Positions 37,535 to 48,048 of a stretch of 64,000 nt of DNA are shown one piece after another; the first letter of the stretch is position 1; the number at the start of each line of letters is the position of its first letter. The stretch is taken from contig NZ_CP060782.1 of assembly GCF_014489515.1 (NCBI RefSeq), positions 868,001 through 932,000 on the forward strand, written 5' to 3'. The notes beneath the pieces are model-generated. The model saw nothing but the letters and a program-made list of their open reading frames with translations. It had not been told where the DNA came from and ran no database searches. The stretch is from Sphingomonas sediminicola (lineage in GTDB: Bacteria > Pseudomonadota > Alphaproteobacteria > Sphingomonadales > Sphingomonadaceae). The position numbers and the translations under genes were made by a program.

Positions 37535-39499
37535 TCAGCTTAGGCTCTGTTCGAAATCGGGATGCAATGTCGGGCTACGGAATAAACTCGCTGCCCTCGC
37601 ACTGACTGCCGAGCCGCTCTTCAGCGCTTTGCCGCCGATTCTTAGTTCGGGAATGATGCCCTGGTTCCAGGTCAGCCTTACCCAGCCAATGCGCTGAGCG
37701 CCGCCCAAAGCCGCGACGACTCCCGTTTGCTGGGCGACTTCCCGGAATATTTGCGGCAAGCCTTCGAGTCCGTCGAAGCGGAAAGTATGGCTGTCTGCGA
37801 CTCTATACTCATTGTTCAGCCACGACCCGACTTCCGCGAAGAGGCCCAGGTCCGCCGGATTGAGGGTCGGTCGACGCTCGCCGATCCCAGCCAGGAAGTA
37901 GGAATCCCCTTTCGGATGATTGGATCCGAGATATGCTGCCCAATGTAATGCGGGCGCGTCCTCTCCGTCAGCTTCCGCACTGCGCTCCAGCTCGAAAGAA
38001 CTCCACAGACGGGTCTGAATCAGCGACCCTGTATCGGCGAAGGCCTCATTCGAAGGCGCGGCGAACAGACCTTTCAGCAATCCCTTGCGGATCGGCGCAA
38101 AACTGCTTTGTCGAGAAGTTACGACAAATTCGGCCGATTGCGGTTTGACTTCGCGCGCCTTGTCAAAGGCCTCCGCATGAAGCTTGAAGAAATCCTTCAG
38201 ACTGTGCTTGCGAAGCTGGGAAAGCACGTCTCGTTGTGCGCTGATAAAGTCGCTGCGCCGTTCCTCAACCTCGGCGACCTTGTCGATGAGCCCGGTCTGC
38301 GTCGCATTGTAGAAAACCCAGGGATGCAGGGCCGGATCTAGATAGTCCGCGTAAGCGCGACTGTACGGCATAATACAAGGGGTTCCGACGGAAACGGACT
38401 CTGCAAAGGGCAGGGGCAAGTTTCCTTCGAAGGTCGACGGGTGGATCGTCAGCCTCGCAAATTTGTAAAGGAGCGCATGCGTCGTTTCGCTCACCTTGCC
38501 CACGCTCATGAAATCGCCGAGCAGAAGTTTGGCTCTTAGGAACTGCTCGAGCGCCGAGGAGCCAGCGACGTCGACTAGCGCCGTCGTGAAGATCGAATAT
38601 TGGAAATACCGTTCACGAAGGAGTGCGGCGTGCGCCTGCGCAAGACGCAGAAAACCCTTGTGCTCGCGATTTTGCGACGAGACGAAGAAGTAAGGGACTT
38701 TTTCGAACGGATAGGACGAAATGTGATGGAAGAAGAGCTCCGCGTGGGCAGGGGAGCACCATCGCCTCAGGTTTCCCTTCAACTCGTCGCGGATAAAGTC
38801 GCCGGCATCGCGCGGATCGGCGGAAGCTCCTTCCAGTGCAGGTAGCCCATCGATCGGCGAATTGAGGATCAGGGCCGATTGTTCGCGAGGAATGCCACAG
38901 AATTCGTGGCCGTGCTTTTCCTTTACGTAGGGCGATGTGAATATGAAGAAGGCGCCGGCAGAGACGAAGTCCTTCACATTGCTTTGGAATTCCAGGAACA
39001 GCTTCCGCGGGTAGCTTTGCGGAAACTCGACGAGAAGGAAGTCGTGAAACCAAACCAGTTTAGGCCGTATCAGGTATTTGGCCGAGCTCCACATGGGATT
39101 CGGGACCAGCCAAGTATCAACTTCAATATTGTTGGCGAAGCTCGCTTGGCGAACCGCCTCGTTGGCGTCGTGAACATCGGACCGGCTGCCGAATTCGTCG
39201 ATTTCAACCTTTTCGCATAGCTCAGGCGGTAGATCGGAGAGAAACTCTCGAATTTCGCTTGCGAACCGCGCCGGAGCAACAAATCGGAAGCGCGTCCTCG
39301 TGCCGTCAGACGAGATGATGAAGCGCTTTATAACACGCCAGATACCTTCGTACGCCGCACCAAGGCGATCGACACCTTCGATCCAGATGCCGACTGTTCC
39401 TATTGATCGAGACTTCATTGGGCTCGCTTTATCACCACTTGTCAGCAGCGTGCGGCTTTCAGCGCCCCTCGTTTCACTGCTCTGACTCTCAGTCCACAT
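37535..39499 (-). CDS. Glycosyltransferase with unrecognised C-terminal domain
   Basis: About 654 residues from ATG 39499, which has GGAG six bases upstream; a TTG at 39535 is less well supported and an internal ATG at 39418 (MKSRSIGTVGIW) is possible. Residues ~40-460 resemble the two paralogues at 29575 and 30876: GIWIEGVDRLGAAYEGIWRV, VPYFFVSSQNREHKGFLRL, and the donor-site FEGNLPLPFAESVSVGTPC. Residues ~480-650 form an extra domain (ALHWAAYLGSNHPKGDSYFL; LNNEYRVADSHTFRFDGLEG; GWVRLTWNQGIIPELRIGG) that looks beta-rich and that I do not recognise. It may be a carbohydrate-binding or chain-modifying module. Confidence 0.83.
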   Translation of the reverse strand: MWTESQSSETRGAESRTLLTSGDKASPMKSRSIGTVGIWIEGVDRLGAAYEGIWRVIKRFIISSDGTRTRFRFVAPARFASEIREFLSDLPPELCEKVEIDEFGSRSDVHDANEAVRQASFANNIEVDTWLVPNPMWSSAKYLIRPKLVWFHDFLLVEFPQSYPRKLFLEFQSNVKDFVSAGAFFIFTSPYVKEKHGHEFCGIPREQSALILNSPIDGLPALEGASADPRDAGDFIRDELKGNLRRWCSPAHAELFFHHISSYPFEKVPYFFVSSQNREHKGFLRLAQAHAALLRERYFQYSIFTTALVDVAGSSALEQFLRAKLLLGDFMSVGKVSETTHALLYKFARLTIHPSTFEGNLPLPFAESVSVGTPCIMPYSRAYADYLDPALHPWVFYNATQTGLIDKVAEVEERRSDFISAQRDVLSQLRKHSLKDFFKLHAEAFDKAREVKPQSAEFVVTSRQSSFAPIRKGLLKGLFAAPSNEAFADTGSLIQTRLWSSFELERSAEADGEDAPALHWAAYLGSNHPKGDSYFLAGIGERRPTLNPADLGLFAEVGSWLNNEYRVADSHTFRFDGLEGLPQIFREVAQQTGVVAALGGAQRIGWVRLTWNQGIIPELRIGGKALKSGSAVSARAASLFRSPTLHPDFEQSLS

Positions 39500-39614
39500 T
39501 AAATTCTCCGACGCGTTGACAAGGTTCTGGCTCAATGGACTTTGAGCGTTGACCGAAACGATTGAATTTCTGCAGCATAGCCAGTCGCCCTCTTTAAGCG
39601 CTCCGGCATTGACC

Positions 39615-40193
39615 TCAGCTTCGTCGAGCTACCTTCTCACTGCCCTTAGGAGGAGGGATTCGCTTAAGCCGGTCCTCGATGCGTTTAAGCGAGGCTTCAA
39701 CCCGCACCATTCTCATCAGCAGATGGTCGACCATTCCGAATTCCGTTCGGGCACCGACACTCGCTGACGGGAAGTTTGCATGCCGGTCTCTCGCGTCGAC
39801 ATCCGTCATTGTCCCTGCTTCAGGATTGATTGCGGCGAGATGATTCACGATCGCGCGTCGCGTTCGTTCTTGTCCAGTGTCTCCAGCGCGACCGGTAATC
39901 ATTCGAACGATACCACCTGTGAAGGGCCGTATAGCCTGCCGATGTTTTCTCAGGGCATCGTCCAAGCCATCGACCTGGTGGTCCTGAGCGCGACCTTCTT
40001 GAGACTCGCTAAGTCGAAGCAGGATTGTGAGCTTCGACACACCGGACCTGATTTGGTTTAGGTAGTGAGTTCCTCCGTCAGGATCAGGTGCGCGGCCCAG
40101 CAGGGTCCAATAAGCCTTCTCGACGAACTCGCTGTCCCAACTGGACAGGAGTTCGGCAAGGTTATTGGCGCCCGGCTTCCTCTTCTCACTCAT
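39615..40193 (-). CDS. DUF4214-containing small protein
   Basis: A 192-residue protein. Residues ~20-70 (SEFVEKAYWTLLGRAPDPDG, then HYLNQIRSG) match the DUF4214 pattern LGR-x-PD-x-x-G with downstream YL/W, a domain often attached to bacterial glycosyltransferases and surface proteins and of unproven function. The rest is charged and ends with a probable coiled-coil (MVDHLLMRMVRVEASLKRIE). Start ATG overlaps the stop of the GT4 upstream as ATGA, so it may work with that enzyme, perhaps organising it at the membrane. That link is inference. Confidence 0.75.
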   Translation of the reverse strand: MSEKRKPGANNLAELLSSWDSEFVEKAYWTLLGRAPDPDGGTHYLNQIRSGVSKLTILLRLSESQEGRAQDHQVDGLDDALRKHRQAIRPFTGGIVRMITGRAGDTGQERTRRAIVNHLAAINPEAGTMTDVDARDRHANFPSASVGARTEFGMVDHLLMRMVRVEASLKRIEDRLKRIPPPKGSEKVARRS

Positions 40194-41452
40194 CGACCAG
40201 GCCTTTCAGTTTCGGTCTGGGTACTTGGAGAAATAAGTAGATCGGATAGCATCGCGGCTGCTTCGGTCCAGCTTGCGGTGCGGCGCAGTACAGCGGTTCC
40301 ATCACGAGCATTCTCTTCCAACCAATTTACGATCGCATTGCCCAGTTGCGCCCCGGTGCGGCCTTCGAAGAAACTGACGCCCGGACCTTCAAGCTCACGA
40401 AAGACCGCGAGATCACGCGCGAGAACTGGTTTGCCGTGCGAGAGTGCCTCAACAATTGGAAGTCCAAAGCCTTCGCCCTCGCTGGCGACGAGCAATCCCG
40501 ACGCGCGGCGATAGATATGTTCCAGGAATTCGTCGCTGGCAGAATCGATCCATCGGAACTGTCTGTTGGCCTGAGATAACATTCGCATCTTCTGCTGCAG
40601 TTGTTCGGTTTTCCAGCCGCCTCGCCCGATCACCAGGAATTGAGTTGCTTTGTCTCCTTCGCGCTTTAGCCATTCGAACGCAGCGACTGCCTGCTCGTAA
40701 CCTTTCCGAGGCTCGATGGTCCCGACCATCAACAGAGTGCGGCCCTGCCTCATCCATGACAGGACAGATTCACTGTCTCCCGGCAAGCCTTTGCTGGGTA
40801 GAGAGGCGGAGATATCGCTGCCCAATCGTGCCGTCGAAACAGGGATGTTGCGGCGCGCGCGAATGCGCGGACGGCGCTGCCAGGCAGCAAACTCATTCGC
40901 AACGGATTCCGAAATAGCCACGATTCGGTCTGCGCGACGCTCGACGAGATTGAGCCACCGGCGGAAATTGCGCCGCATCTTCATGGTGAACCACCGCCCA
41001 TGCGTCAGCGGGAGCAGATCGTACAGGACCAGCCGGATCTCCACGCCCTCACTGCGCCACGCGGCCAGCCTGTCCTCGTGATGAGGAAGGATTGACGAAG
41101 TGAAATCGAGACCAAAGAATATATCGCCCCGGCGCACTCGAACTGGCGGGTGATCGAGTAGTCGGAGTTCCCGGCCGGGCCTTGCTTCTTGGAGCCAATT
41201 GTCGGGGAGGCGCCGGTAGAATGTTGTTTTATCCGCCGCGATTAGCCTAACGGAAATTCCTTGGAGGTCTACATGTTGGAGTGCGGCCACAACAGCTCTG
41301 ACAACCCGCTGGATCCCGGTGCGAGCGTCGTTCTTCGCGATGTTCGAGACGTCTAGCAGTAGCTGACGGGACGGCGCTGGCGCCACCTTTGCGGCATCGC
41401 CCAAGCCCACCTTTTCGTCCGCGGGCCAGCGATTTTTGGCCGCGAGATTCAC
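40190..41452 (-). CDS. Family 4 glycosyltransferase
   Basis: A 420-residue GT-B protein with LLLDVSNIAKNDARTGIQRV (the N-terminal pattern of a capsule GT4 group shared with 20013-21149), VLYDLLPLTHGRWF, LLMVGTIEPRKGYEQAVAAF, FLVIGRGGWKTEQLQQKM, and the donor motif GEGFGLPIVEALSHGKPVLA. Its start overlaps the kpsT stop by four bases (ATGA) and its end overlaps the DUF4214 gene, so kpsT, this gene and DUF4214 are translationally coupled. Role in capsule chain synthesis likely; sugar not assigned. Confidence 0.88.
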   Translation of the reverse strand: MNLAAKNRWPADEKVGLGDAAKVAPAPSRQLLLDVSNIAKNDARTGIQRVVRAVVAALQHVDLQGISVRLIAADKTTFYRRLPDNWLQEARPGRELRLLDHPPVRVRRGDIFFGLDFTSSILPHHEDRLAAWRSEGVEIRLVLYDLLPLTHGRWFTMKMRRNFRRWLNLVERRADRIVAISESVANEFAAWQRRPRIRARRNIPVSTARLGSDISASLPSKGLPGDSESVLSWMRQGRTLLMVGTIEPRKGYEQAVAAFEWLKREGDKATQFLVIGRGGWKTEQLQQKMRMLSQANRQFRWIDSASDEFLEHIYRRASGLLVASEGEGFGLPIVEALSHGKPVLARDLAVFRELEGPGVSFFEGRTGAQLGNAIVNWLEENARDGTAVLRRTASWTEAAAMLSDLLISPSTQTETERPGR

Positions 41453-42102
41453 TGCTGATGTTCCCCGTAGAACTGATAGGCTTCTTCAACGCTCGCAAAC
41501 TGATGAAGATGACCACCGGTCAGCACGGCCGCCTGCTCGCAATGCTGACGGATGAATTCGCGGTCGTGTGAAACGATTATCATTGCTCGGTCGCCGCGCT
41601 TTTCGAAGAGTTCGTGACGGCACTTCTCGGTGAACCGGGCATCGCCGACCGCAACGATTTCGTCGATGAGGAAGCAATCAAATTCGACAACCATCGAAAT
41701 AGCGAACGCAAGGCGGGCGCGCATGCCCGAAGAATAGGTTCGAACAGGTTCGCGGAAATAGGTGCCAAGCTCTGAAAAGTCCTCGACGAAGCCGACTTTG
41801 TCTTCCGCGTTCGCCCCGTAGACACGCGAGATGAAGCGGAGATTATCAAGCCCGGTCAATGCGCCCTGAAACGCACCGCCGAATGCGAGTGGCCACGACA
41901 CGCTCATACGTCGCTCGACGCGGCCCGAGGTCGGCATTTCCGCTCCGCTGATTAGGCGAATGATCGTTGATTTTCCGGCGCCGTTTCGACCTAGGACGCC
42001 GACCTTCTGGCCTGCAGTTACACTCAGATTCACATCACTGAAGATTGTGACGGGCCCGGTACGGGTCTCATAGGTCTTGCTGACGTTGGTAAGTTTGATC
42101 AC
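41449..42102 (-). CDS. kpsT: Capsule ABC transporter ATP-binding protein KpsT-like
   Basis: A 217-residue ATPase that powers polysaccharide export with KpsM. Walker A is GRNGAGKST, the ABC signature is YSSGMRARLAFAI, Walker B and D-loop are CFLIDEIVAVGDARF, and the switch histidine is in IIVSHDREFI. The lack of the long C-terminal carbohydrate-binding domain found in Wzt O-antigen ATPases, and SWPLAFGGAFQGALTGLDNL after Walker A, place it with KpsT-type capsule transporters. It is followed 11 bases upstream by kpsE. Cytoplasmic, membrane-associated. Confidence 0.92.
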   Translation of the reverse strand: MIKLTNVSKTYETRTGPVTIFSDVNLSVTAGQKVGVLGRNGAGKSTIIRLISGAEMPTSGRVERRMSVSWPLAFGGAFQGALTGLDNLRFISRVYGANAEDKVGFVEDFSELGTYFREPVRTYSSGMRARLAFAISMVVEFDCFLIDEIVAVGDARFTEKCRHELFEKRGDRAMIIVSHDREFIRQHCEQAAVLTGGHLHQFASVEEAYQFYGEHQQ

Positions 42103-42113
42103 GGCGGCTCGGA

Positions 42114-43294
42114 CTAGTCCCGATGCTCGCGAATGCCGGCAAGCAACATCGACAGAATGCCCCAGGCAACGAGACCCAGGATGAAGGTCGCCAGAATTCC
42201 GCGAAGTCGTCGAGGCTCGGTCGCCTCGTCCGGAGTGTTCGGTCGGGAAATCCTCTCTACGTACGCTTGCTTTCGGCGAGCTTCATTCTGCGCCTCGAGC
42301 AGCGAACTCATTGCCGCGGCCAGGTTTTTGTCGGCGAACTGACTTTCGAGTGACAGACGCTGATACTGGGCAGCAGTCCCAGCCAGCGAGCGCTGGCTCC
42401 CAGCAACCTTGGCTGACTCTTCGCCGATTTGTCGCTGGAGACTTCCGATCCGGATTCGGAAGGATTCAACCTGCGGGTTCTCAGGCGCGTAGCGCTGCAA
42501 TTCGGCAAGTTGAGTTCGCGTGGCAATGAGCTCGTCCTGAAGCTTCGAAACCATCTGCAATTGAACTGCCGCTTGCTTTTCCGGGTCGACCACACCGGAT
42601 TGGTTGCGGAACGAGGCGAGCTTGGCAGCGGCCTCTCTGGATTCGATTTTGGCCTGATTGACCTCCGCCTGCGCGAACCCGATGAGGTCCTGCCGACCGC
42701 GCTCGTTCAGCCGATTGACCGTATGCTCGGCGAGCTGCAGCAGCTCTTCATTAAACCGGTACGCGTCTTCAGAATTATAGGCGCGTACGGTCAGCTTGGT
42801 GATCGAATTTGAACTGTCGAAGTTCACGTCGACCTTTTTGCGGAAATAGTCGAAGAGGTCCTCGAATGATCCACGCATTCCGGTCGGATTGAAACGATCG
42901 AAGACGGAAATGTCGGGCGCAGAGTAGGAAGCCTTGAAGGCGCCCCCTTGTTTATTGCACGGAGGGCATCTCGCGAACGGATGAAATCCTGCGCGGCAAA
43001 CACTTCATCATTTGCATTGCTGAATCCGGCGCTCTTCAAGAGCACGCCAAATCCGCTTGTCGAAGGTTTATCCGGGCTCCGCACGACGAAGCTGGATTCA
43101 GAAACGTAAACGTCCGAAGCAAGCAATCCGTAGTATGCGATCGCAACACCGGTCGGCACGACAACAGTGGCTAAGAATAGCCAGTTGATCTTCCGAATTC
43201 GTTCGCGAACTCGCAAGGTGGAAATCGACCACCTTGAGGTGAGGTCTTGATACACGTTTATTGAGGTGTCCTCCGCACCGATGCTCCGCAGCAA
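42114..43294 (-). CDS. kpsE: Capsule polysaccharide export inner-membrane protein KpsE-like (one frameshift)
   Basis: PCP-family protein of about 393 residues after repair. There is an N-terminal transmembrane helix (INWLFLATVVVPTGVAIAYY), a periplasmic Wzz-type region (VSESSFVVRSPDKPSTSGFG; FAAQDFIRSRDALRAINKG), a long coiled coil (AEVNQAKIESREAAAKLASF) and a C-terminal transmembrane helix (ATFILGLVAWGILSMLLAG). One base restored in the run at 42943-42947 (CCCCC on plus) gives GAFKASYSAPDISVFDRFNP and joins the two parts. A TTG at 43294 is used, 16 bases after manC; a GTG a little downstream is an alternative. Links KpsMT to the Wza-like channel. Confidence 0.86.
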
Positions 43295-43310
43295 AATGCC
43301 ACGCCTTTAG

Positions 43311-44443
43311 TTAGGCAGCTGTCGACTCCATCGCCGACAACAGCTGTTTGACTTCTTGCGAACGGCCTCGCGGAAGCACCAGCAGGCGCCGCCCCGAGGC
43401 CACGACGATCAAGTCTCGCAAGCCGAACGCCGCGATCTCTAGCCCGTCGCTGCGGATGTAACAATCATCACACTCCAGCGCCGTGACGTGCCCGGAAGTA
43501 GAATCGGAGCCTACGAGGTCCGCTAGTGCGTCCCAGCTTCCAAGGTCCGACCAACCAGGCGACATTGGAACAACCGCGACATTCGATGCGTGTTCCATGA
43601 TTGCATAGTCGATGGAATCGCTCGGGCATTCCGACAAAATAGCGACGTCCGGCGTGATCCGGTGTCCTTCTCTGATCGCAGCGCCGATGGCACCTTTCGC
43701 GCACCGCGCGATCTCTGGTGCCACTCGCTCAGCCTCTTCCAGCAGAGTGCCCGCCCGAAAAAGAAAAATACCTGCGTTCCAGAGATGATCTCCGCTGGCG
43801 ACCATCGATTCCGCGACATGGAGAGTCGGCTTTTCTACGAACCGCACGACCTCCATCACGCCTGGCTCGAGCTCGGCTCCCATATGCAAATAGCCAAAGC
43901 TGATATCCGGACCGGTAGGACGGATACCAAACGTTACCAGGCGGCCTGCAAGTGCAGCAGGAACTGCCTTTGAAATCGCATCATGGAAGGCGCCGACATC
44001 TTCGATCACGTGATCGCTCGGCATCACGAGCAGGAGCGCGTCCGGCCCATGCATCTCGTCGACCACCATCGCTGCCATAATGATTGCGGGCGCCGTATTT
44101 CGTGCACAAGGCTCCAGGACAAGTCTCGACTGTTCGAAGTCGGACAATTCCTGTTCGCAGTGCTCAGCGTGGCGAACACTTCCGACAACGATGGCTGACG
44201 CGAACCGGCCTTTATCGCTCACCCTCGCCAATGCCTGCTTGAAAAGGGAACTGTCGCCCACGAGCGGCAGGAATTGCTTGGGCATTTCGGCCGTCGAGAA
44301 AGGCCACAGCCGTGTTCCGCCCCGCCGCTCAACACCACAGGCACGATGGGCGCCACGCGAGACGACGAGACGTCACCGCAAAGGGAACTCTCTTGCCTCT
44401 TGTCGGTATTCGCAACCATCCCATTAAGACTGTCGAAATTCAT
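43311..44443 (-). CDS. manC: Mannose-1-phosphate guanylyltransferase (one frameshift)
   Basis: Makes GDP-mannose from mannose-1-P and GTP. The main part (MPKQFLPLVGDSSLF to the end) has LLLVMPSDHVIEDVGAF, VVRFVEKPTLHVAESMVASG, WNAGIFLFRAGTLLEE and MSPGWSDLGSWDAL, all typical. The nucleotide-binding signature spans a frameshift: IVPVVLSGGA is in one frame and LWPFSTAEMPKQFL in the other. One base restored at about 44317-44318 gives SGGAGTRLWPFS. Repaired length is ~377 residues: nucleotidyltransferase only, without the C-terminal isomerase domain, matching the separate isomerase at 15741. First gene of the capsule locus; ATG 44443 is used. Confidence 0.87.
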
Positions 44444-44607
44444 GCCCGTCCCAAAATCTTAACAACTCTGCATGCACAAGGCTGAAGCAGGTTAACGTGA
44501 CAATGTCGCTGACCCGACACAGAACGCACCAGTTTACAAGGCCTTAAACATAAGATGGGCGGCTCATATCGCGGAACTTCGCATACTGCAATTAAGGGAT
44601 ATGCAGT

Positions 44608-44625
44608 TGTTGCGAACCCGCAACA
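44608..44625. repeat. Short perfect inverted repeat (hairpin)
   Basis: TGTTGCG-AACC-CGCAACA, a 7-bp perfect stem with a 4-base loop in the divergent interval. No T-run follows, so it is not a classic terminator. It could be an operator half-site pair or chance. Confidence 0.4.
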
Positions 44626-44800
44626 TACCCGTCTAAATCAAGCGCCACTCACGGAACCAAGCTTGACTACGGAGGGTCTATTCTGTTGCCATTTAGTTGT
44701 AAGGAGGTCCATTCTTCACGAGTTATCATCTTGAAGAAGTATTTCGTCAGTTGATCATTAAACTTCCGTTATCATATGATGAAAATTAACGCGACGGATA

Positions 44801-44821
44801 GGGAACATAGTGAACGTTCCC
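44801..44821. promoter_or_regulatory. Inverted repeat, possible operator
   Basis: GGGAAC-N9-GTTCCC, with an internal second GAAC next to the GTTC. It lies about 55-75 bases before the start of the beta-barrel gene, so it would sit in the promoter or leader. It does not match the alphaproteobacterial LexA spacing (GTTC-N7-GTTC). The binding protein is unknown. Confidence 0.35.
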
Positions 44822-44875
44822 GATTTTCCGACGGGGAACTCCAATTAATACGTATCCACACAGAAAGGGGATAAG

Positions 44876-45640
<765 letters not shown>

Positions 45641-45659
45641 GCAGCAGCGAACTAACGGA

Positions 45660-45692
45660 GGGGAGCCGGCTTCTGCCGGCTCCCCTTTCGTT
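45660..45692 (+). terminator. Rho-independent terminator after the beta-barrel gene
   Basis: An 11-bp perfect GC-rich stem, GGGGAGCCGGC / GCCGGCTCCCC, with a TTCT loop, followed by TTTCGTTT. It lies 20 bases after the stop codon, well placed to end a single-gene transcript. Confidence 0.85.
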
Positions 45693-45809
45693 TGCCTACC
45701 TGACTTCAGTTCGAAGGCATTTCATCGTTGCATTGAGCAGAGGTGACGGACGGGAGGCGGCGTTCGTAGCCTTGCAAACGACACTATCTGACGTGCATGC
45801 ACGCCAGCC

Positions 45810-46898
45810 ATGGCAGGGCCGCTGAAGGGCGTCAGGATAGTCGAGCTGGGCGGTATCGGGCCGGCGCCCTTTGCCGCGATGATGCTCGCGGATCATGGTG
45901 CTGACGTGATCCGCGTCGAGCGTGCCGGGATGATCGGTTTCGAGAACGATCCCCTTCGACGGTCGCGCCGAAGCATTTCACTCGACCTCAAGCAGCCGGG
46001 AGGTTGCGAGATTGTGCGGCGGCTCGCTGCGAAGTCCGACGGTCTGATCGAAGGATATCGGCCAGGCGTAATGGAGCGGCTCGGCCTTGGCCCGGATGAG
46101 TTGCTTCGGACGAATCTAAAGCTGGTCTATGGCCGCGTCACGGGCTGGGGCCAGACCGGCCCTCTCGCTCAGACTGCCGGCCACGACATCAATTACATTG
46201 CACTGAGCGGGCTTCTTCACGGCATCGGCCCGCAAGAGCGGCCCGTACCGCCGATCAACTATCTCGGGGATTATGCCGGCGGCGGAATGATGCTGGCGTT
46301 CGGCATGGTCAGCGCGCTGCTAGCGGTTAAGGGCGGCGCTGACGGTCAGGTTGTCGACGCGGCAATGAGCGACGGAGCGGCCCTGATCGGGGCGATGACC
46401 TACGGCCTGCTCGCCGCTGGGCTCTGGAAAGACGAGCGGGAGGCGAACCTTCTGGATGGTGGGACCGCGACCTACGGGATTTATCGCTGCTCTGACGGTA
46501 AGTTCCTGGCGATCGGGGCGATTGAGCCCCAGTTCCAGCACGCCCTTTTCAAGGGACTGGCGCTCAATCCAGGCGCGACACGAGAAGAAATCTCAACCGT
46601 GATCAAGAGCCGGACGCGCGATGCCTGGGTGAACCACTTCGCCGGGACTGACGCCTGCGTCGCGCCCGTGCTCGATCTCGGCGAAGCGCCGGTTCATCCG
46701 CACAACATCGCCCGGCGCACCTTTCTTGACGTGGACGGCGTCTTCCAACCCGCGCCGGCGCCTCGATACTCGGCGACGCAGATCGACCGACCCGATCCGC
46801 CGAGGAGCGAGGGGCAGGACGGAGACGTCATTCTCGGCGAGCTGGGATATTCCGGGGACGAGATCGCGCGGTTGCGGACGGAGGGTGTGCTGCTTTGA
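45810..46898 (+). CDS. CaiB/BaiF CoA-transferase family III, alpha-methylacyl-CoA racemase-like
   Basis: A 362-residue family III CoA-transferase fold protein. It starts [20 protein letters not shown] and has [57 protein letters not shown] and [16 protein letters not shown]. The G(H)D-x-NY-x-A-x-SG stretch is characteristic of alpha-methylacyl-CoA racemases, whose active site uses His and Asp here. Length is right for AMACR. It is coupled to the aminotransferase downstream, whose TTG overlaps its TGA. Racemisation of 2-methyl-branched acyl-CoA is likely; a true CoA-transferase is the alternative. Confidence 0.87.
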   Translation: MAGPLKGVRIVELGGIGPAPFAAMMLADHGADVIRVERAGMIGFENDPLRRSRRSISLDLKQPGGCEIVRRLAAKSDGLIEGYRPGVMERLGLGPDELLRTNLKLVYGRVTGWGQTGPLAQTAGHDINYIALSGLLHGIGPQERPVPPINYLGDYAGGGMMLAFGMVSALLAVKGGADGQVVDAAMSDGAALIGAMTYGLLAAGLWKDEREANLLDGGTATYGIYRCSDGKFLAIGAIEPQFQHALFKGLALNPGATREEISTVIKSRTRDAWVNHFAGTDACVAPVLDLGEAPVHPHNIARRTFLDVDGVFQPAPAPRYSATQIDRPDPPRSEGQDGDVILGELGYSGDEIARLRTEGVLL

Positions 46899-48048
46899 AC
46901 CCGCTCTATGAGAATATGAAAGTCAGCGTGTTCGAGCGCATGAGCCTCGCCGCCGCGAAGCACGGCGCGGTGAACCTGGGGCAGGGCTTTCCCGACTTCG
47001 GCTGGCCGGACGAAATCCTTGATGAAGCGGCGCGGGCACTGAAGGAGACCTCCAACCAATATGCCCCGTCGAGTGGGTTACCCCAGCTCAGGCAGGCAAT
47101 CGCCGACCATTACGGGCGCCATTTCGCCCAGCAGCTCGACCCGGATCATGTTTGCGTGACCAGCGGCGCAACGGAGGCACTTGGCGCGATGATCCTGTCG
47201 ACGGTCGAGCCGGGTGATGAAGTGATCATCTTCACGCCCGCGTACGACAGCTACGCTCCGATGATCCGGAGGGCAGGAGGGAAGCCTCGCGAAGTCGCGC
47301 TTCAGCCGCCCGGATGGAAGATCGACCGGGGCGCTCTTCGCGCGGCGGTCACCAGCAAGACGCGCGCAATCATCTTCAATAATCCTCAGAACCCCACTGG
47401 CCGGCTGTTTGGACCAGACGAACTCCAGATCGTCGCCGACATCGCGATCGAGCACGACCTGATGGTGATCAGCGATGAGGTCTGGGAGCACGTCCTGCTT
47501 CATGATGAGCGCTTCACGCCGCTCGCGACGCTTTCCGGGATGGCTGAGCGGACTTTGAAGGCGGGATCGGCCGGGAAGATCTTCTCGCTAACCGGTTGGA
47601 AAGTGGGCTGGATCATCGCCTCGCCGGAGAATGCGGCGGTTGCGGCGCGGGCGCACCAGTTTCTCACGTTCTCGACGGCTCCGAACCTACAGTCGGCCGT
47701 GGTTTTCGGTCTGCAAGGGGTGATGCGTGGATTGAGCCCATGCGGCAGCGCTTCGCCCGAGCGCTTGCGCGGATGCGCACGGGATTGATCAACGAGGGCT
47801 ATGCGGTTCTCGAGCCGGCTTCGACCTATTTCCTGTGCGTTGACCTAAAGGCGTCGGGCCTGAACGCGGACGACGAGACGTTCGCCACGGCAGCGGTCGA
47901 GCAAGCGCGCGTTGCCACGATACCCGTGTCTGCTTTCGCCGAGGACAATCCATCACGACATCTTGTCCGGCTCTGCTTTGCCAAGCGTGACGAAACGATC
48001 GACGCGGGCGTAGAAGCGATGGCGCGCGCAAGGGAGCTTTTCAAATGA
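46895..48048 (+). CDS. Class I/II PLP-dependent aminotransferase (one frameshift)
   Basis: About 384 residues after one G is restored in the GGGG at 47717-47720, giving [19 protein letters not shown]. Motifs: [91 protein letters not shown], and the PLP-lysine region [15 protein letters not shown]. This is the kynurenine aminotransferase/YbdL (methionine aminotransferase) subgroup of fold type I. TTG 46895 overlaps the stop before it, and the stop overlaps the start of the dehydrogenase after it, so all three genes are coupled. Amino-donor unknown. Confidence 0.87.

Larger units (their letters stand above)
44444..44875. other. Divergent intergenic region between manC and the beta-barrel gene
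   Basis: 432 bases, visibly more AT-rich than the flanks, with no recognised gene. It must contain the promoters of the leftward capsule locus and of the rightward gene at 44876. Notable elements: a 7-bp stem hairpin at 44608-44625, a perfect AAGGAGGT at 44701-44708 with no ORF behind it, and an inverted repeat at 44801-44821. A TTGATC at about 44752 with an ATATGA some 17 bases on could be a promoter for 44876. Confidence 0.5.

Noticed and set aside
44701-44708. AAGGAGGT as a ribosome binding site
   Set aside because: No start codon with a meaningful frame follows within a suitable distance.
44801-44821. LexA box
   Set aside because: The alphaproteobacterial consensus is a direct repeat GTTC-N7-GTTC; here the arms are inverted with N9 spacing.
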